Shown: positions 1 to 8,036 of the stretch, one piece after another
Numbering within the stretch: the first letter of the stretch is position 1
How the letters are laid out: each line of letters begins with the position of its first letter
Assembly (NCBI GenBank): GCA_964423545.1
Contig: CAYRFV010000100.1
Span: forward strand, 1-17,679
Source: JALOOE01 sp964423545
Lineage (GTDB): Bacteria; Chloroflexota; Anaerolineae; CG2-30-64-16
Length of the DNA stretch: 17,679 nt
Direction of reading: 5' to 3'
Notes under the pieces: model-generated
Told to the model about the DNA's origin: nothing
Database searches by the model: none
Seen by the model: only the letters and a program-made list of their open reading frames with translations
Translations under genes and position numbers: made by a program

Positions 1-204
1 CGTATTGAGACGTGGGGAGCGCTAATGAACGCGGATCGGGTCGGCCATCCGCTCTCGTCCGCGCCGGTCAGCGCGCCATCCCCGTCGGCGCCAGCCCGGC
101 AGACGCCTGCCGGACCGCTATGGGCAGCATTCTATCATGAGGTGAAGATGCGAACAAAGCAGGCGCTGAGGGCGGAACGGGCGACAGGCCGACGCGACAG
201 ATGA
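1..204 (+). CDS. Possible C-terminal tail of a gene entering from the left edge
   Basis: The plus-strand frame beginning at base 1 is open for 67 codons and ends in TGA at 202-204. An ATG lies at 25-27 without a Shine-Dalgarno sequence, so if real this is more likely a tail than a complete gene. The predicted residues are rich in Ala, Pro and Arg with a basic end, and I recognise no family. The stop codon falls inside the left arm of the hairpin at 199-234, which would suit a terminator shared by two convergent genes. Against it, GC at third codon positions is lower than in the confident genes, and a promoter-like sequence lies on the opposite strand at 129-157. It may be non-coding. Confidence 0.25.
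   Translation, partial: RIETWGALMNADRVGHPLSSAPVSAPSPSAPARQTPAGPLWAAFYHEVKMRTKQALRAERATGRRDR
129..157 (-). promoter_or_regulatory. Weak sigma70-like promoter candidate, minus strand
   Basis: On the minus strand TTGTTC (152-157) is followed after 17 bases by TAGAAT (129-134), a five-of-six match to the -10 consensus. It would transcribe toward the left edge, so its target gene would lie outside the window. It conflicts with the possible plus-strand tail at 1-204, and only one of the two is likely to be real. Such matches arise by chance. Confidence 0.2.
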
Positions 205-234
205 CCGGGGAGCCGGGCGGCCCGCCGGTCATCT
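199..234. terminator. Strong hairpin after the alpha-2-macroglobulin frame
   Basis: A perfect 10-base inverted repeat (AGATGACCGG at 199-208, CCGGTCATCT at 225-234) encloses a second stem of 4 bases (CGGG 214-217, CCCG 221-224), with a 5-base bulge on one side. It lies 12 bases beyond the final stop of the alpha-2-macroglobulin frame, where a terminator is expected. There is no T-run on either side, so it is not a textbook rho-independent terminator. It may act on both strands or protect the 3' end of the mRNA. Confidence 0.5.
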
Positions 235-246
235 GAGCGCAGCGTT

Positions 247-1023
247 CTACTCCACGACGACGATATCGACGGCCCCGCGGCCGAAGGTTTCCGGCGCGTA
301 CATCTCCTCCGCCTTGGCCGGCGGGGCGACGAACGTGCCGGGCGTCGTGGCGCGGGCGACGTAGGTGTAGGTGTGGACCCCGTCCCACAGCAGCGACGCG
401 AAGGCCTCGGTGCGCTCATCGCGCAGGTTCTGGTGTTCGTACCAGGTGCGCCACCACCACCAGTAGCGGTTGCTCCCCGTCTGGCGGCTGGGGTCCTGCG
501 GGATGCTGCCGGTGACGGCCAGCGCCGGGTTGAGCGCCTCCAACCCGGCGGGGAGCGGGTCGACCAGGGCGACATGATAACGTCGTGCCGGGGCCACCAG
601 GGTCAGCCGCACCCGCACGCGCGCACCCGACTTGATGTGCCAAACGCCCTGGCTGTCGCGCCGCACGTCATCCGGGTGATCCACTGCCTCGTAAACGCGC
701 TCGACCGTGAAACCTGCCTCGTAGGGAGGCAGCCTCAGATCGGTCGGCGCATAGCGCAGCCCCAGGCGATAGTAGAGGCGACCAGCCCCTTCCTTGCTCA
801 GGATGAGGTTCTGCGGGCCGGATCTGGCCGCGAGATAGCTCATCGGCACGTCGATCTGGCGGTACTCGGTCGTCCGGCCACGGAAGGTCGCATCTCCTGC
901 GTAGCCGTCACCCAGCCACACCCGCGCCACGAAGTCGGGCGTCTGCGCCTCGTAAGTGCTGAAGTAGCGGTCGAGGGCCAGCAGGATGAACGCGTTCTCC
1001 TGCGTGTTGGCCCAGCGCCCGGC
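247..1023 (-). pseudogene. C-terminal part of alpha-2-macroglobulin cut off by an in-frame TAG
   Basis: These 258 sense codons are in exactly the same frame as the 1800-codon gene to the right and are separated from it only by the TAG at 1024-1026. The first residues read AGRWANTQENAFILLALDRY, the conserved stretch that closes the thioester domain in bacterial alpha-2-macroglobulins. It is followed by a beta-rich domain matching the family's C-terminal MG/receptor-binding-like domain and a WWWW aromatic patch, ending at TAG 247-249. The longest ATG-initiated part is 247-930, but no Shine-Dalgarno sequence supports independent translation there. This is therefore the 3' end of a 2059-codon gene. 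It is translated only if the TAG is read through, or if the TAG is a sequence error. Confidence 0.85.
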
Positions 1024-4000
1024 CTAGCGGTGCGCCATGAGCCCTTTCACGATCTTGGGGATAAGGTCGCTCTGCGGCTGGTCGCCGATCAGCGCATCGA
1101 GCAGGATGCCATCAGCACGGCGATCGGAATGGAGCAGCAGGTAGTTGCTGTCGCCGTAGGAAGTGACGAAATGCGCGGCTCCGGCGGTCTCGGACACTCG
1201 ATTGTTCAGATGCCGGCGAATCGTCTCCATCTCGATCTGCGAGTTCGGATCATCGCTGAGGGTCGGCATGATCCACCCCAACGCTTCGAGCGGCATCTTG
1301 TCTGCACCGCCCGCCTCCTTGATCAGGTTTCGCGCCCGGGCCGGATCCGCATCGCCGAGCAGCTTGCGGATATACAGCGCATAGGAGATGAGCGCGCGGC
1401 GAGCCTCCTGTCCGTAAAAGCCCGGGATGCGCCGCTCGATGTCACGCAGATAGGCTTGTGCTTTCTGCAGCGTATCGGCCGGAACGGCGTAACCCTTCTG
1501 CTTGGCGCGTGCGAGCGCGTGGGATGCGTGGAGGCTGTGGTAGGGCCACGATTCCTCTCCCCTGCGCCAGATCGGCCAGCCGCCGTCGTCGTTCTGCATC
1601 CCCTTCAGCCGCTCGATGTCGCGGGCCATCGCCGCCTCGATCTCCCTGGGGGCAGGCATGCCCTCGGCCCTGAATGCGGTCAACACGTCGCGCAGGGCCG
1701 CTACGGAGAGCACGCGAGACGCGACCTGCTCGGAACACTCGAACGGATACGCCTGCAAGTAGAGAAACGCATCGGTGAGCGCCTGCAGCGCCGTCGAGGA
1801 GAGGGTGATCTCCAGACCCCCGAACTGCGTGAAGACGTTGCTCGGCGCGATCACCGGCTGGGCAACGGCGCCCAGGTCGACAACGCCGTAGACCGCAAAC
1901 GCCTCGGTCGTCGCGGGCGTCCACACCGGCAGCTCGAACTGGGCGGCATCGGCCCACTTGCCGGAGATCGCCCCCACCTGAAAGCGCGCCGTGCCTGCGC
2001 TGACCGTCGTTGCCGGGAAGCGCACCTCGACGCGGTCGTTGGCCGGCACCGTCACGCGCTTGCCCACCGATGGAGCAGACGCTGGCTGCGCAGCCGAACC
2101 GCCTGACCCGTTGGCGAGGTCGATATTCGTGCCGCGCACGACGACATCCACCGTCATCGCCGCGTCGGTCTGGTTCTGGAGCACGACCGGCAGCTCGAAT
2201 CTGTCGCCGAAGTTGAGGAAGCGTGGCGGCGACGGACGCACCATGAGCGGCAGGCGAGCGGTGATGGATGACTCGCCCTTGCCGAACTGCTTGCCGTCTG
2301 CTACGGCCACCACCATGATGCGATAGCGGGTCAGGTTATCCGGAACCTTCACCTCAACCTGAGCCTTACCCTGCGCATCGGTGCTGACGGCCGGCGCAAA
2401 GAGCGCCAGCGGGTTGAAGTCGGTGCGGACGGCGATGGGCGCCTGGGTCGCGGCCTGGTCGGCTGCGCCGCCGAGCGCCTTGGCGGCAGATGGCTGGGTC
2501 GCGGCCGGCGCCGGCGCTGCCATGGGCACCACCGCGCGCGCGCCATCCTGCATCATCGCCGCTTCCGGCTGGGCTTGCTCGGCCAGTTGGCTCAGATCCT
2601 CCGGATTCATGAGCACGATGCTGGCGCGGGTATGATGATCGCTCGCGCCTCCGTTCCGCTGGCTATAAAAGACCGCGAGCGGGTCGGCCAACTGGTATCC
2701 TGTCAGCGCCAGGACCGACTCATCCACGACCGCAACAGCCAGCTCGGCGCCTGCGACGGGCTGGCCTTTGGCGTCCCGCACGGTCACATCCACCGTTGTC
2801 TTGCCGCCCGGCTCCAGCTTCACGTCGCGCGGCTTCACATCGAGCTTGAGCGTCCGCGCCAGCGGCGGGATCGACAGGTTCAGCTCGCCTTTGGCGTATG
2901 CGGGACGCTTAGGCAACCCCGGACCGGGATTGCCCTGGTCATCGGTACGCGACGCCGCACCGACCAGATCCACCTGAACGTGCAGGTTGGGGATGAAGGC
3001 TTCTTTGATCGGCACCTTAAGGATGTAGGTCGGGCCCGACATGGCGAATCGCTGGTTCTCGACGATGCCTGAGCGCCGCAGCGTCACCGTACCCTCGGCG
3101 GGGAAGAACGGCGACTGCACCAGGATCTCCGCCGTATCGCCGGGCTGATACTCCTTCTTGTCCGGAATGAGCGTGGCCTCTTCTTGCTCGACCTGGCGCG
3201 CAGGCGGCCGTTGGCCGCCGCTGACCCAACGCGTGAATTCACTGCGATTGGCACGGCCTTGATCATCGGCGACCTGGGCGGTGATCTTGTACTGTCCGCC
3301 CTCCGGAGTCTCAAAAGTACAGCGCACCGGCTCCTTTGCCGACGTCACCGTGCACGGCTGCGGCGTGGTCTCGACCTCCTGCCATCTGCCATCCCTGACC
3401 TGCCAGTCGAGCCGAGTGGCGCGCAACTTGATCTCCTTGCCGGCCACCGGCTTGCCGTCCAGATCGGTCACGATCGCCTCGATCTTGAGCGGCTGCCCGC
3501 GTTCGATGAACATCCGCTCGCTGCGCAGGCCAACATAGAGGCTCGCAGGGTGGACCAGCAAAGTCGCCGACGAGTTCCACGCCTGGCGGTTGACATCCAT
3601 CACGCTGGCTTCCGTCGTGTAGACTGTCGGCAGCGGCGGATCGACCGGCTCGAAGTCCAGCTTCAGGTGATGGACGCCGGCCGCATCGGTCTTGCCGACA
3701 TAGGTTTCCACGTTGGCTCCGCCCGCACCCGCCACACCGGGCCGGCCCGGTGCAAGTGCGACCGCCGAGCGCATAGGCATCGGGTCCCGCCACCACGGAA
3801 TCCATACCCCGAAGACAAAATCCTCCCAACCCGGAGGAGTGTATTGCCCCTGGCGCCACGATACCCGCCAGGTCACGTCGGCATTCGGCAAACCACCGCC
3901 CGCATAGTAGCTGGCCGCCACCGAGACGGTTGCATCCGCGTTGACGAAGAACGGACCCTGCGACGCAGTGGCCTTCACCTCGAACTCCGGCCGCCGGAAC

Positions 4001-6426
4001 TCCTGGACCTGGAACGCATGGGCGTAGGAGCGCTGCGTGATGTCGCTTGGCCCGTCGGAGGTCAGCTCCAACGTCGTATTGCCGAGATTGATCGTTTCGG
4101 GCAGCTTGAGAGCCAGGTTGAAGCCGCCAAGCGCGTTCACCGCTGCGCTGCCCTTGAGGATTTCGTTGCCGCGTGCATCGCGCAGGCGATAGCTCACCTG
4201 CTTGACCACCCCGCCCGGCAGTCCCACATCGCCAGTCTTCCCGCCGCCGATGCGCCGCAGCCAGCCCTTGACATGAACCTCCTCACCGGGGCGATACATC
4301 TTGCGATCATCGAAGACGTACCAGCGCAGGGTGTCCGGAAGCGGACGTCGCTGCCAGCCGCCTTCGCTGTAGTAGCCGAGATTCTGAGGCAGGATAGCCA
4401 GATCGCTGCCCTTGCGCGCGACCAGCAGGTTCGCGGCGCTGCCCGCAGGCAGCGGCAGAGTCGCCACGCCTGCATCGTCGGAAGCCGCCTCACCGCCGGC
4501 GGGTTGCAGACTCAACCGAACGCCGTTGAGCGGCGCGCCGCTGGCCAGATCGTTGGCCCAGGCGACCATTGACTCGCCGTCAGCGAAGGCATCGAGGCCG
4601 ATGCGCGTGGACTGGATCCAGGCGCGGGCGGTGGGAGGTCGCTGCCCGCGCTGCAAGAGCCCGGCGAGGCCGGGAGTATCCGGCTCGACGACCACGATGA
4701 TATGGCCCAAGCCGCCCTGCAGCGCCGGCGACAGGTCGATTCGGGTCTCGATCAGTTCATCCGGCTTGGACTTGACCGCAACGGTCGTGTTCAGCACCTG
4801 GCGGCCGGGGAGCGGCGGCGGATTCTGCTGACGGTAATATTCGCGCTGGTACGTCAGCCATGCGCGCCAGTCGTCAGCCGTCACGGCGTTGGCTCGCACC
4901 TTCAGGCGGTCGTAGTTGATCGTGTAGACGGAATAGGTGGGCTTGCCGGACGGATCGAGCACGATGAAGCTGCCGCCGGGCGCGGCCAACGACGGCTGCG
5001 CTGAACCGACGCTGAACGTGCGCGTCTCATCGGCTGCCATGTTCTGACCGAACTCGTCACGGATCGCTTTGCTGATCGTGACTTTGTAGGTCGTGCGACC
5101 CGCCGTGCGCCCCGTCATCTGGATCGTGTTCCCGATGGCCTGGATCTTCACGCCGGCGATCTCGGGCTGAATCTTAACCAACGACGCATCGAAGGTGTCC
5201 GCATCCAGTGGGTTGCTGAAAGTGATGCTCCACGGCATCAGCGGCCGGCATTCATCGCCCCAACCGCAGCGCGCCTCGGTCACCCGCAGCGGACCAAAAG
5301 TGCGGAAACCGAAGCTCTGCGCCTTGTCGGTCTTGAGGGGGCCTTCGCTCGACGGCGTGCCCGGACCGATCGTGACAGTCACATCGGCGTCATACGGCAA
5401 CGGCTCGGTTGTTCTGAACGCCAACCAGCGGCCTTCCTGGGCCGCCTCCGCCATCCGGCCGACGGTCCTGTCCGCTTTGATCTCGTCCGCCGTGGCCAGA
5501 CGCACCGTTGCCAGCCGGCCGCTCGCGCCCACCTTCATCGTCGACAGCACAGCAGTCGGGTCGATCTGCTGATCGAATGCGACGAACATCAACACATCAC
5601 GGCGCACCGGGCCGGCATTCGGGTGGGAAGCCTGCACAGTGGGCGGCGGCGTGGTGAAGGTCCACGTCAAGGCCCTGGCAAGCGTCCCGCCCGTGGCCGA
5701 CTTCGTGCCGGCTGGGATCTCCACCGTGTATCGCGTCGCCATCGGAAATCGGCCGGTCGGCTCGAACATCAGCGTCTTCGTGCCGACCCAACGCCACTTT
5801 CCGGCCGGCTGCGGCGAGAGCTTGACCGGCACGGCTTCCTTGGCCAGGTCTTGCAGGCTGGTGAGCGCCACCATCGGCTGGTTGAAGGTCACGCTCAAGT
5901 ACGGCGCGAGCGGAACATCCCCCTCCGGCTGGAAGCGGAGCACCTCCAGCGGACTGCTATCGACGGCCGAAGTCGGCGTGACGGGCTGTGCGGGCGGCGG
6001 GAACGGCTCCTGGATGGTCTGTCCAGGCCTCGGTGCAGGCTGTGAGGAAGGACGCAGCGCAAATGCGACCGCTTCGCCCTCCGAAGCAGGCATGGCAGGG
6101 AGACGGCCGATGACCTGCGCGACAGCTGCGCCGGACAACGGCTCCGCCGCCGCAACGGTCGCGATCGCGCCGATCTCAGGCTGCTCGGCGCCCTCGCTCA
6201 GCCGGACGGGCGCGCCGGGGACCGCGGTCGCCGTGGCTCTACTGGCGCCCGTCGAGGCCGGGGCCGCAGTTGGACCCGGGCTGCTCGCGCCAGGCCGGCT
6301 GGATGACATGGGAGTCATGTGAACCTCCGGGGTCGTGGCAGGCGACGGAGTCGTCCCAGAGCTGCATGCAGCAGCCGCCACGACGACTAACAGGATCAGC
6401 GGAAGCACGATACGGGCGCGCAGCAT
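1024..6426 (-). CDS. Bacterial alpha-2-macroglobulin lipoprotein, truncated by an in-frame stop
   Basis: Bacterial alpha-2-macroglobulins are envelope proteins thought to trap and covalently bind attacking proteases. Residues 1-21 form a lipoprotein signal ending in the lipobox AAAAC, so Cys21 should be lipidated. A Ser/Thr/Pro/Ala linker follows, then Ig-like domains (about 160-470) and the MG2 motif YRPGEEVHVKGW near residue 710. Next come bait-region-type domains with an Ala/Pro/Gln-rich stretch, the A2M domain, and the thioester domain with PFECSEQ (Cys1564, Gln1567). Translation stops at residue 1800 in a TAG that interrupts conserved sequence. The start is supported by GGGAGGAG about 5 bases upstream of ATG 6426. 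An extended -10 lies at 6517-6525 on the same strand. The frequent partner PbpC is not in the window. The family call is near certain, but function of the truncated product is doubtful. Confidence 0.93.
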   Translation of the reverse strand: MLRARIVLPLILLVVVAAAACSSGTTPSPATTPEVHMTPMSSSRPGASSPGPTAAPASTGASRATATAVPGAPVRLSEGAEQPEIGAIATVAAAEPLSGAAVAQVIGRLPAMPASEGEAVAFALRPSSQPAPRPGQTIQEPFPPPAQPVTPTSAVDSSPLEVLRFQPEGDVPLAPYLSVTFNQPMVALTSLQDLAKEAVPVKLSPQPAGKWRWVGTKTLMFEPTGRFPMATRYTVEIPAGTKSATGGTLARALTWTFTTPPPTVQASHPNAGPVRRDVLMFVAFDQQIDPTAVLSTMKVGASGRLATVRLATADEIKADRTVGRMAEAAQEGRWLAFRTTEPLPYDADVTVTIGPGTPSSEGPLKTDKAQSFGFRTFGPLRVTEARCGWGDECRPLMPWSITFSNPLDADTFDASLVKIQPEIAGVKIQAIGNTIQMTGRTAGRTTYKVTISKAIRDEFGQNMAADETRTFSVGSAQPSLAAPGGSFIVLDPSGKPTYSVYTINYDRLKVRANAVTADDWRAWLTYQREYYRQQNPPPLPGRQVLNTTVAVKSKPDELIETRIDLSPALQGGLGHIIVVVEPDTPGLAGLLQRGQRPPTARAWIQSTRIGLDAFADGESMVAWANDLASGAPLNGVRLSLQPAGGEAASDDAGVATLPLPAGSAANLLVARKGSDLAILPQNLGYYSEGGWQRRPLPDTLRWYVFDDRKMYRPGEEVHVKGWLRRIGGGKTGDVGLPGGVVKQVSYRLRDARGNEILKGSAAVNALGGFNLALKLPETINLGNTTLELTSDGPSDITQRSYAHAFQVQEFRRPEFEVKATASQGPFFVNADATVSVAASYYAGGGLPNADVTWRVSWRQGQYTPPGWEDFVFGVWIPWWRDPMPMRSAVALAPGRPGVAGAGGANVETYVGKTDAAGVHHLKLDFEPVDPPLPTVYTTEASVMDVNRQAWNSSATLLVHPASLYVGLRSERMFIERGQPLKIEAIVTDLDGKPVAGKEIKLRATRLDWQVRDGRWQEVETTPQPCTVTSAKEPVRCTFETPEGGQYKITAQVADDQGRANRSEFTRWVSGGQRPPARQVEQEEATLIPDKKEYQPGDTAEILVQSPFFPAEGTVTLRRSGIVENQRFAMSGPTYILKVPIKEAFIPNLHVQVDLVGAASRTDDQGNPGPGLPKRPAYAKGELNLSIPPLARTLKLDVKPRDVKLEPGGKTTVDVTVRDAKGQPVAGAELAVAVVDESVLALTGYQLADPLAVFYSQRNGGASDHHTRASIVLMNPEDLSQLAEQAQPEAAMMQDGARAVVPMAAPAPAATQPSAAKALGGAADQAATQAPIAVRTDFNPLALFAPAVSTDAQGKAQVEVKVPDNLTRYRIMVVAVADGKQFGKGESSITARLPLMVRPSPPRFLNFGDRFELPVVLQNQTDAAMTVDVVVRGTNIDLANGSGGSAAQPASAPSVGKRVTVPANDRVEVRFPATTVSAGTARFQVGAISGKWADAAQFELPVWTPATTEAFAVYGVVDLGAVAQPVIAPSNVFTQFGGLEITLSSTALQALTDAFLYLQAYPFECSEQVASRVLSVAALRDVLTAFRAEGMPAPREIEAAMARDIERLKGMQNDDGGWPIWRRGEESWPYHSLHASHALARAKQKGYAVPADTLQKAQAYLRDIERRIPGFYGQEARRALISYALYIRKLLGDADPARARNLIKEAGGADKMPLEALGWIMPTLSDDPNSQIEMETIRRHLNNRVSETAGAAHFVTSYGDSNYLLLHSDRRADGILLDALIGDQPQSDLIPKIVKGLMAHR

Positions 6427-6516
6427 AACTTCTCCTCCCTCTGTGACTCATAGACAGCCACTCGGAACGACCTGGCAGAGACGTGCGCGAGACTGAGACG
6501 GATGGCGAGCACATCT

Positions 6517-6525
6517 ATTATACCA
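6517..6525 (-). promoter_or_regulatory. Extended -10 promoter for alpha-2-macroglobulin
   Basis: The minus strand reads TGGTATAAT, a perfect extended -10 (TGnTATAAT). No good -35 hexamer stands 16-18 bases upstream, which extended -10 promoters tolerate. The start would lie near 6510 and leave a leader of roughly 80 bases before ATG 6426. Confidence 0.55.
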
Positions 6526-6621
6526 GGTTTTCCAAAATGTAGGACGAGAACGCAAGACCGTTCGTTCCTTTGGGAGCGTCGCATCACACCCAACAGGAAG
6601 GAGGTCGAACGGTTGGCGATG

Positions 6622-6630
6622 TGGTATACT
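6622..6630 (+). promoter_or_regulatory. Extended -10 promoter for the glycosidase operon
   Basis: TGGTATACT on the plus strand matches the extended -10 consensus except for one base. No convincing -35 is visible. Transcription would start near 6637, about 55 bases before the fucosidase ATG at 6693. It is divergent from the similar promoter at 6517-6525, about 100 bases away. Confidence 0.5.
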
Positions 6631-6655
6631 ACTCGCAGTCAGCGAAGGAGCAGCC

Positions 6656-6687
6656 GTGCTGCGCTCGGAGCTGTGCTGCGCTCGGAG
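6656..6687 (+). repeat. Tandem 15-base repeat covering the fucosidase ribosome binding site
   Basis: GTGCTGCGCTCGGAG occurs at 6656-6670 and again at 6673-6687, a direct repeat with a 17-base period. Each copy ends in GGAG. The second copy supplies the Shine-Dalgarno sequence just before ATG 6693, so the leader carries two potential ribosome landing sites. Confidence 0.8.
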
Positions 6688-6692
6688 AGAAG

Positions 6693-8027
6693 ATGACTTC
6701 AGAGACCCTCAGCCTCAATGCGCCCACCGATGTCGACGTCACCCTGGCCTCGGCTCAATCGGGCAACAAGCCGGATCGCCTGTGCTGGTTTGGCGACCTG
6801 GCGTTAGGCCTGTTCATCCATTGGAACCTGGACGTCCAACTGGGCATGGTGATCAGTCACTCGCTTGTCGGCGCATCCCACGATTATGTCGAACGCTATT
6901 TCACCCAATTGCCTCGCACCTTCTGCCCAACGCGGTTCGATCCGGACGAGTGGGCGCGTCTGGCCAGGGTGGCCGGCTTTCGCTATGTCGTCTTCACCAC
7001 CAAACACCACTGCGGCTTCTGCATGTTCGACACTGCCACCACCGATTTCAGCGTGATGCACACGCCCTTCGGACAGGATGTCACGCGATGGGTGGTCGAG
7101 GCGTTTCGCAAACAAGGACTCGCCATCGGGCTCTACTTTTCACCCGATGACTTCTCGGTGCTGCGCCGCCAGGGCATCGAGATCGCGCGCGGCCGGAGCG
7201 AGGTGGACCCGGTCAATAACGCGGAACTGATGGCGATCAACCGGGCGCAGATTCGAGAGCTGCTCTCCAACTACGGCGCGATCGACCTGGTTTTCCTCGA
7301 TGGCCAACCGGAGGGCCTCAAGCAGCTCGCGTGGGAGCTGCAGCCCGATATCGTCGTCACACGCGGTGACATTGCAACTCCTGAGCAGCAAGTGCCCGAT
7401 GCGCCGCTGCCGATGCCGTGGGAAAGCTGTGTCACGATGGCCACGGCCTGGCAGTACCAGCCAACCAATGAGATCTACAAATCGGGCCGCGAACTCATCA
7501 CACTGCTGGCCGAGACGCGCGCCAAGGGCGGGAATCTGCTCCTGAACGTGGGTCCCAAGCCGAACGGCGAGCTGCCCACAGAACAGACGGAGCGTCTGAT
7601 GGAGCTGGGGCTGTGGAACTTCGTCAACGGCGAAGCGATCTTCGGCGCGCGGCCCTGGCATGCTACCCGCGAGGATGGCGTCTGGTACACGCGGGCGCCG
7701 GAAGCGGACACCGTCTATGCCATCCTCACCGACCTCACCTGGGGCGAAACCGAAGCAGCGGCCGCGCACTCCTGGACGCAAGGCGAGCGGATCTACGGCA
7801 AGCGCGCCAACATCACACTCCATCGCGTGCGAGCGACCCCGGAAACCGAGATCCAAATCTTGGGCCAAACCGGCCGGACGCTGGAGTATCGCGACACCAT
7901 CGACCCGCGCCCGCGCTGGCGCCAGGACGAGGACGGCCTGCATCTCACGGTCATGAGCGCCCAACGCATCTACGACATGTGGGGCTGGACCAACCCCATC
8001 GTCGTTAAGATCACCCATGCCGCATAG
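6693..8027 (+). CDS. Alpha-L-fucosidase, glycoside hydrolase family 29
   Basis: GH29 enzymes release terminal alpha-L-fucose from glycans by a retaining mechanism. The product is 444 residues. An (alpha/beta)8 barrel spans about residues 30-325, with GLFIHWNL (His43), TKHHCGF (His105, His106) and DLVFLDG, whose Asp203 fits the family nucleophile. ATPEQ (225-232 region) and PWES (around 244) are candidate acid/base regions. KGGNLLLNVGPKPNGELP at about 278-295 is a typical family motif, and a C-terminal beta domain follows. I chose ATG 6693 because it has GGAGAG just upstream; the frame is open to 6570, but that stretch contains the promoter and repeat. No signal peptide is visible, so the enzyme is probably cytoplasmic. 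The Cys after the HH pair, where Asp is commoner, is unusual. It shares an operon with the alpha-galactosidase, whose ATG lies 9 bases after this stop. Confidence 0.92.
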   Translation: MTSETLSLNAPTDVDVTLASAQSGNKPDRLCWFGDLALGLFIHWNLDVQLGMVISHSLVGASHDYVERYFTQLPRTFCPTRFDPDEWARLARVAGFRYVVFTTKHHCGFCMFDTATTDFSVMHTPFGQDVTRWVVEAFRKQGLAIGLYFSPDDFSVLRRQGIEIARGRSEVDPVNNAELMAINRAQIRELLSNYGAIDLVFLDGQPEGLKQLAWELQPDIVVTRGDIATPEQQVPDAPLPMPWESCVTMATAWQYQPTNEIYKSGRELITLLAETRAKGGNLLLNVGPKPNGELPTEQTERLMELGLWNFVNGEAIFGARPWHATREDGVWYTRAPEADTVYAILTDLTWGETEAAAAHSWTQGERIYGKRANITLHRVRATPETEIQILGQTGRTLEYRDTIDPRPRWRQDEDGLHLTVMSAQRIYDMWGWTNPIVVKITHAA

Positions 8028-8036
8028 GAGAGCCAC

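Noticed and set aside
1024..1026. Pyrrolysine or general TAG recoding
   Set aside because: TAG is the normal stop of at least three other genes in the window and of the alpha-2-macroglobulin frame itself, so a genome-wide sense meaning is very unlikely.
373..2106. 577-codon plus-strand open frame
   Set aside because: It is antisense to the alpha-2-macroglobulin gene, runs across the TAG, and its Arg/His-rich product resembles no protein. It is a shadow created by high GC at third codon positions.
3184..4572. 462-codon plus-strand open frame
   Set aside because: It lies wholly antisense to alpha-2-macroglobulin and has a shadow-like composition and no family motifs.
6570..6692. N-terminal extension of the fucosidase from an upstream start
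   Set aside because: This stretch contains the extended -10 promoter and the duplicated Shine-Dalgarno repeat, and its residues do not resemble GH29. ATG 6693 is the better start.
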